DNA of 64,000 bases, taken from the NCBI GenBank assembly GCA_963821345.1, contig CAWGDM010000001.1:1426001-1490000 (forward strand), given 5' to 3'. Shown piece after piece: positions 62,993 to 64,000 of this stretch. This stretch comes from WHSW01 sp963821345 (GTDB lineage Bacteria > Actinomycetota > Thermoleophilia > Solirubrobacterales > 70-9). The stretch's first letter is position 1. Every line of letters starts with the position of its first letter. The notes below the pieces were generated by a model that saw only the letters and a program-made list of their open reading frames with translations, had not been told where the DNA came from and did no database searches. The position numbers and the translations under genes were made by a program.

Positions 62993-63669
62993 GGCCGGTC
63001 GCCCGTCCGCAACCGGTAGCCGGAGCCGCGCACGGTCTCGATCGAGTCGGTGCCGAAGGGCTTGTCGATCTTCTGGCGCAGGAAGCGGACGTAGGAGTCG
63101 ACGACGTTGGAGCGATTCTCGTAGTCGTAGTCCCACGCCTGCTCGAGCAGGGCGTAGCGCGAAAGGACCTCGCCGGGACGCCGCATGAAGGTCTCCAGGA
63201 TCGCGAACTCCTTTGCGGAGAGCTCGATCTGCGTGTCCCCCCGCCAAACGCGCTTGGTCGCCGGGTCGAGCCGCAGATCCCCGACCCGCAGCTCGACCGG
63301 GCGTTCGACCGCGCCCCGGCGGACGAGCGCGCGCATCCGCGCCATCAGCTCGGCGAACGAAAACGGCTTCGTCAGGTAGTCGTCGGCGCCACCGTCGAGG
63401 CCGGCGACCCGGTCGCTGACCGAATCGCGCGCGGTGAGCAGGAGAATCGGAGACCAGATGTTCGCCGCGCGGAGCCGCCGGCAAACCTCAAGCCCATCGA
63501 TCCCGGGCAGCATGATGTCGAGCACGATCGCGTCGTAGGAGGTCGCCTCGGCCATCCACAGTGCGTCCTCGCCCTTGACCGCGACGTCGGCCGCGACCCC
63601 CTCGCCGCGCATTCCACGGCGGATTAGGGCGGCCATCTTGACCTGGTCCTCGACGATCAGAATCCGCAT
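62989..63669 (-). CDS. OmpR/PhoP-family response regulator
   Basis: 226 residues. The receiver has the acidic pair in LIVEDQ, phospho-acceptor Asp51 in IVLDIMLPGIDG and YLTKPFSFAELMARM. The winged-helix output domain carries DLRLDPATKRVWRGDTQIELSAKEFAILETFMRRPGEVLSR and ends with ETVRGSGYRLRT. It binds DNA as a dimer on direct repeats. TAGGCT seven bases before ATG 63669 suggests a leaderless mRNA, and two tandem GATGAAAGG repeats in the divergent promoter region are candidate binding sites. Confidence 0.93.
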   Translation of the reverse strand: MRILIVEDQVKMAALIRRGMRGEGVAADVAVKGEDALWMAEATSYDAIVLDIMLPGIDGLEVCRRLRAANIWSPILLLTARDSVSDRVAGLDGGADDYLTKPFSFAELMARMRALVRRGAVERPVELRVGDLRLDPATKRVWRGDTQIELSAKEFAILETFMRRPGEVLSRYALLEQAWDYDYENRSNVVDSYVRFLRQKIDKPFGTDSIETVRGSGYRLRTGDRP

Positions 63670-63676
63670 CGAGCCA

Positions 63677-63682
63677 AGCCTA
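63677..63682 (-). promoter_or_regulatory. -10 box TAGGCT, leaderless promoter of the two-component operon
   Basis: Minus-strand TAGGCT is seven bases from ATG 63669. It is immediately next to the GATGAAAGG repeats at 63691-63710, so regulator binding would act directly on this promoter. Confidence 0.5.
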
Positions 63683-63690
63683 CGAGCGTG

Positions 63691-63742
63691 GATGAAAGGA
63701 AGATGAAAGGCCGCGCTTGGGCGGCTTCACGCTCATTTCATC
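63691..63742. promoter_or_regulatory. Predicted response-regulator binding region with GATGAAAGG repeats
   Basis: GATGAAAGG occurs twice in tandem (63691-63699 and 63702-63710), eleven bases apart and thus on the same face of the helix, the typical OmpR/PhoP site geometry. A third GATGAAA occurs inverted at 63736-63742. The site lies between the divergent two-component operon and the PepSY-like gene, and could control both. Confidence 0.6.
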
Positions 63743-63793
63743 GAGCGTTCCTAGGGTCGAGGCACGCATACACGGCAACGATTGGAGCGCGAG

Positions 63794-64000
63794 ATGGATT
63801 ACAAGCTCAGGAGAGGCATGATCGCGGCGGCGGCCGTGGCGGCGCTCGCCGGTGGCGGCGCTGCGATCGCGGGCGCCACCGGCGGCGGCGGTGACGAGGC
63901 CGGGCCCGACGACGGCAATGGTCAGCCCGTGACGGGCAGCCCGCTCGACCGTGCCAGCGCGATCGCGATTGACGAGGTCGGCGGCGGCGAGGTGACCGGC
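63794..64000 (+). CDS. PepSY-like domain protein, 3' truncated
   Basis: 69 codons are visible from ATG 63794, preceded by TTGGAG seven to nine bases upstream, before the window ends. The N-terminus has a signal-type or membrane-anchor helix (MIAAAAVAALAGGGAAIAG), then a Gly/Asp-rich linker, and SPLDRASAIAIDEVGGGEVTG, which starts like the PepSY domain (alternating Ala-Ile-Ala with conserved Gly-Gly). PepSY proteins are often secreted targets of OmpR-type systems. TAGGGT at about 63751 may be the -10 box. The gene is likely a member of the regulon of the adjacent two-component system. Confidence 0.7.
   Translation, partial: MDYKLRRGMIAAAAVAALAGGGAAIAGATGGGGDEAGPDDGNGQPVTGSPLDRASAIAIDEVGGGEVTG

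Overview
The window is very GC-rich, densely coded and uses many GTG/TTG starts. Several features point to an actinobacterium: MarP-like protease, LCP protein with a long cytoplasmic tail, GlnA4-type amine operon, helicase-nuclease pair with two Fe-S nuclease subunits, and leaderless-looking promoters. A deep lineage such as Thermoleophilia is my guess. No rRNA, tRNA, CRISPR array, insertion sequence or phage gene was seen, so this looks like ordinary chromosome.

Layout. 1-4400: surface-glycan genes (DUF354 glycosyltransferase-like, sugar transferase, asparagine synthetase, polyprenyl-phosphate sugar-1-phosphate transferase). 4401-12108: a complete F-type ATP synthase operon (AtpI-like, atpB, atpE, a single-frame atpF-atpH, atpA, atpG, atpD, atpC) closed by a hairpin terminator. 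12114-18960: M20 peptidase, LCP glycan ligase, UDP-sugar dehydrogenase, sugar-1-phosphate nucleotidyltransferase and phosphoglucose/phosphomannose isomerase, i.e. nucleotide-sugar supply. 19069-27964: antiporter, ArfB-like hydrolase, ahcY, a second nucleotidyltransferase, a four-PAS histidine kinase with its receiver, and thrB. 27961-33817: PLP decarboxylase, orphan ParA, FHA protein, SRPBCC protein, lipoprotein, penicillin-binding protein. 33948-40460: MarP-like protease, small regulators and acetyltransferases, an RTX-repeat secreted protein and a 29-residue membrane peptide. 40457-47001: AddAB/AdnAB-type recombination machine. 47113-49730: hypothetical, amidotransferase, intradiol dioxygenase and cold-shock genes.

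49741-59050 is the metabolic island. A minus-strand set (permease, GlnA4-type gamma-glutamylamide synthetase, amidohydrolase, aldehyde dehydrogenase, short-chain dehydrogenase) fits uptake and gamma-glutamylated breakdown of an amine or amino alcohol. A divergent plus-strand pair encodes a choline-kinase-like phosphotransferase and an FAD oxidoreductase-GcvT fusion that would pass methyl carbon to folate. 59047-64000 holds a DnaQ-like exonuclease coupled to a cNMP/CBS/DUF294 protein, then an OmpR-type two-component system facing a PepSY-like gene across a repeat-bearing promoter region.

Seven otherwise intact genes (UDP-sugar dehydrogenase, ahcY, FHA protein, penicillin-binding protein, amidohydrolase, permease, FAD/GcvT) carry eleven single-base frame breaks, ten of them apparent extra bases. 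This looks more like uncorrected sequence error than gene decay. The most transferable observations are the leaderless promoter pattern (TANNNT 6-9 nt before start codons), the direct-repeat operator before the two-component system, a 34-nt repeat shared by two operon junctions, and the GlnA4-type amine island.
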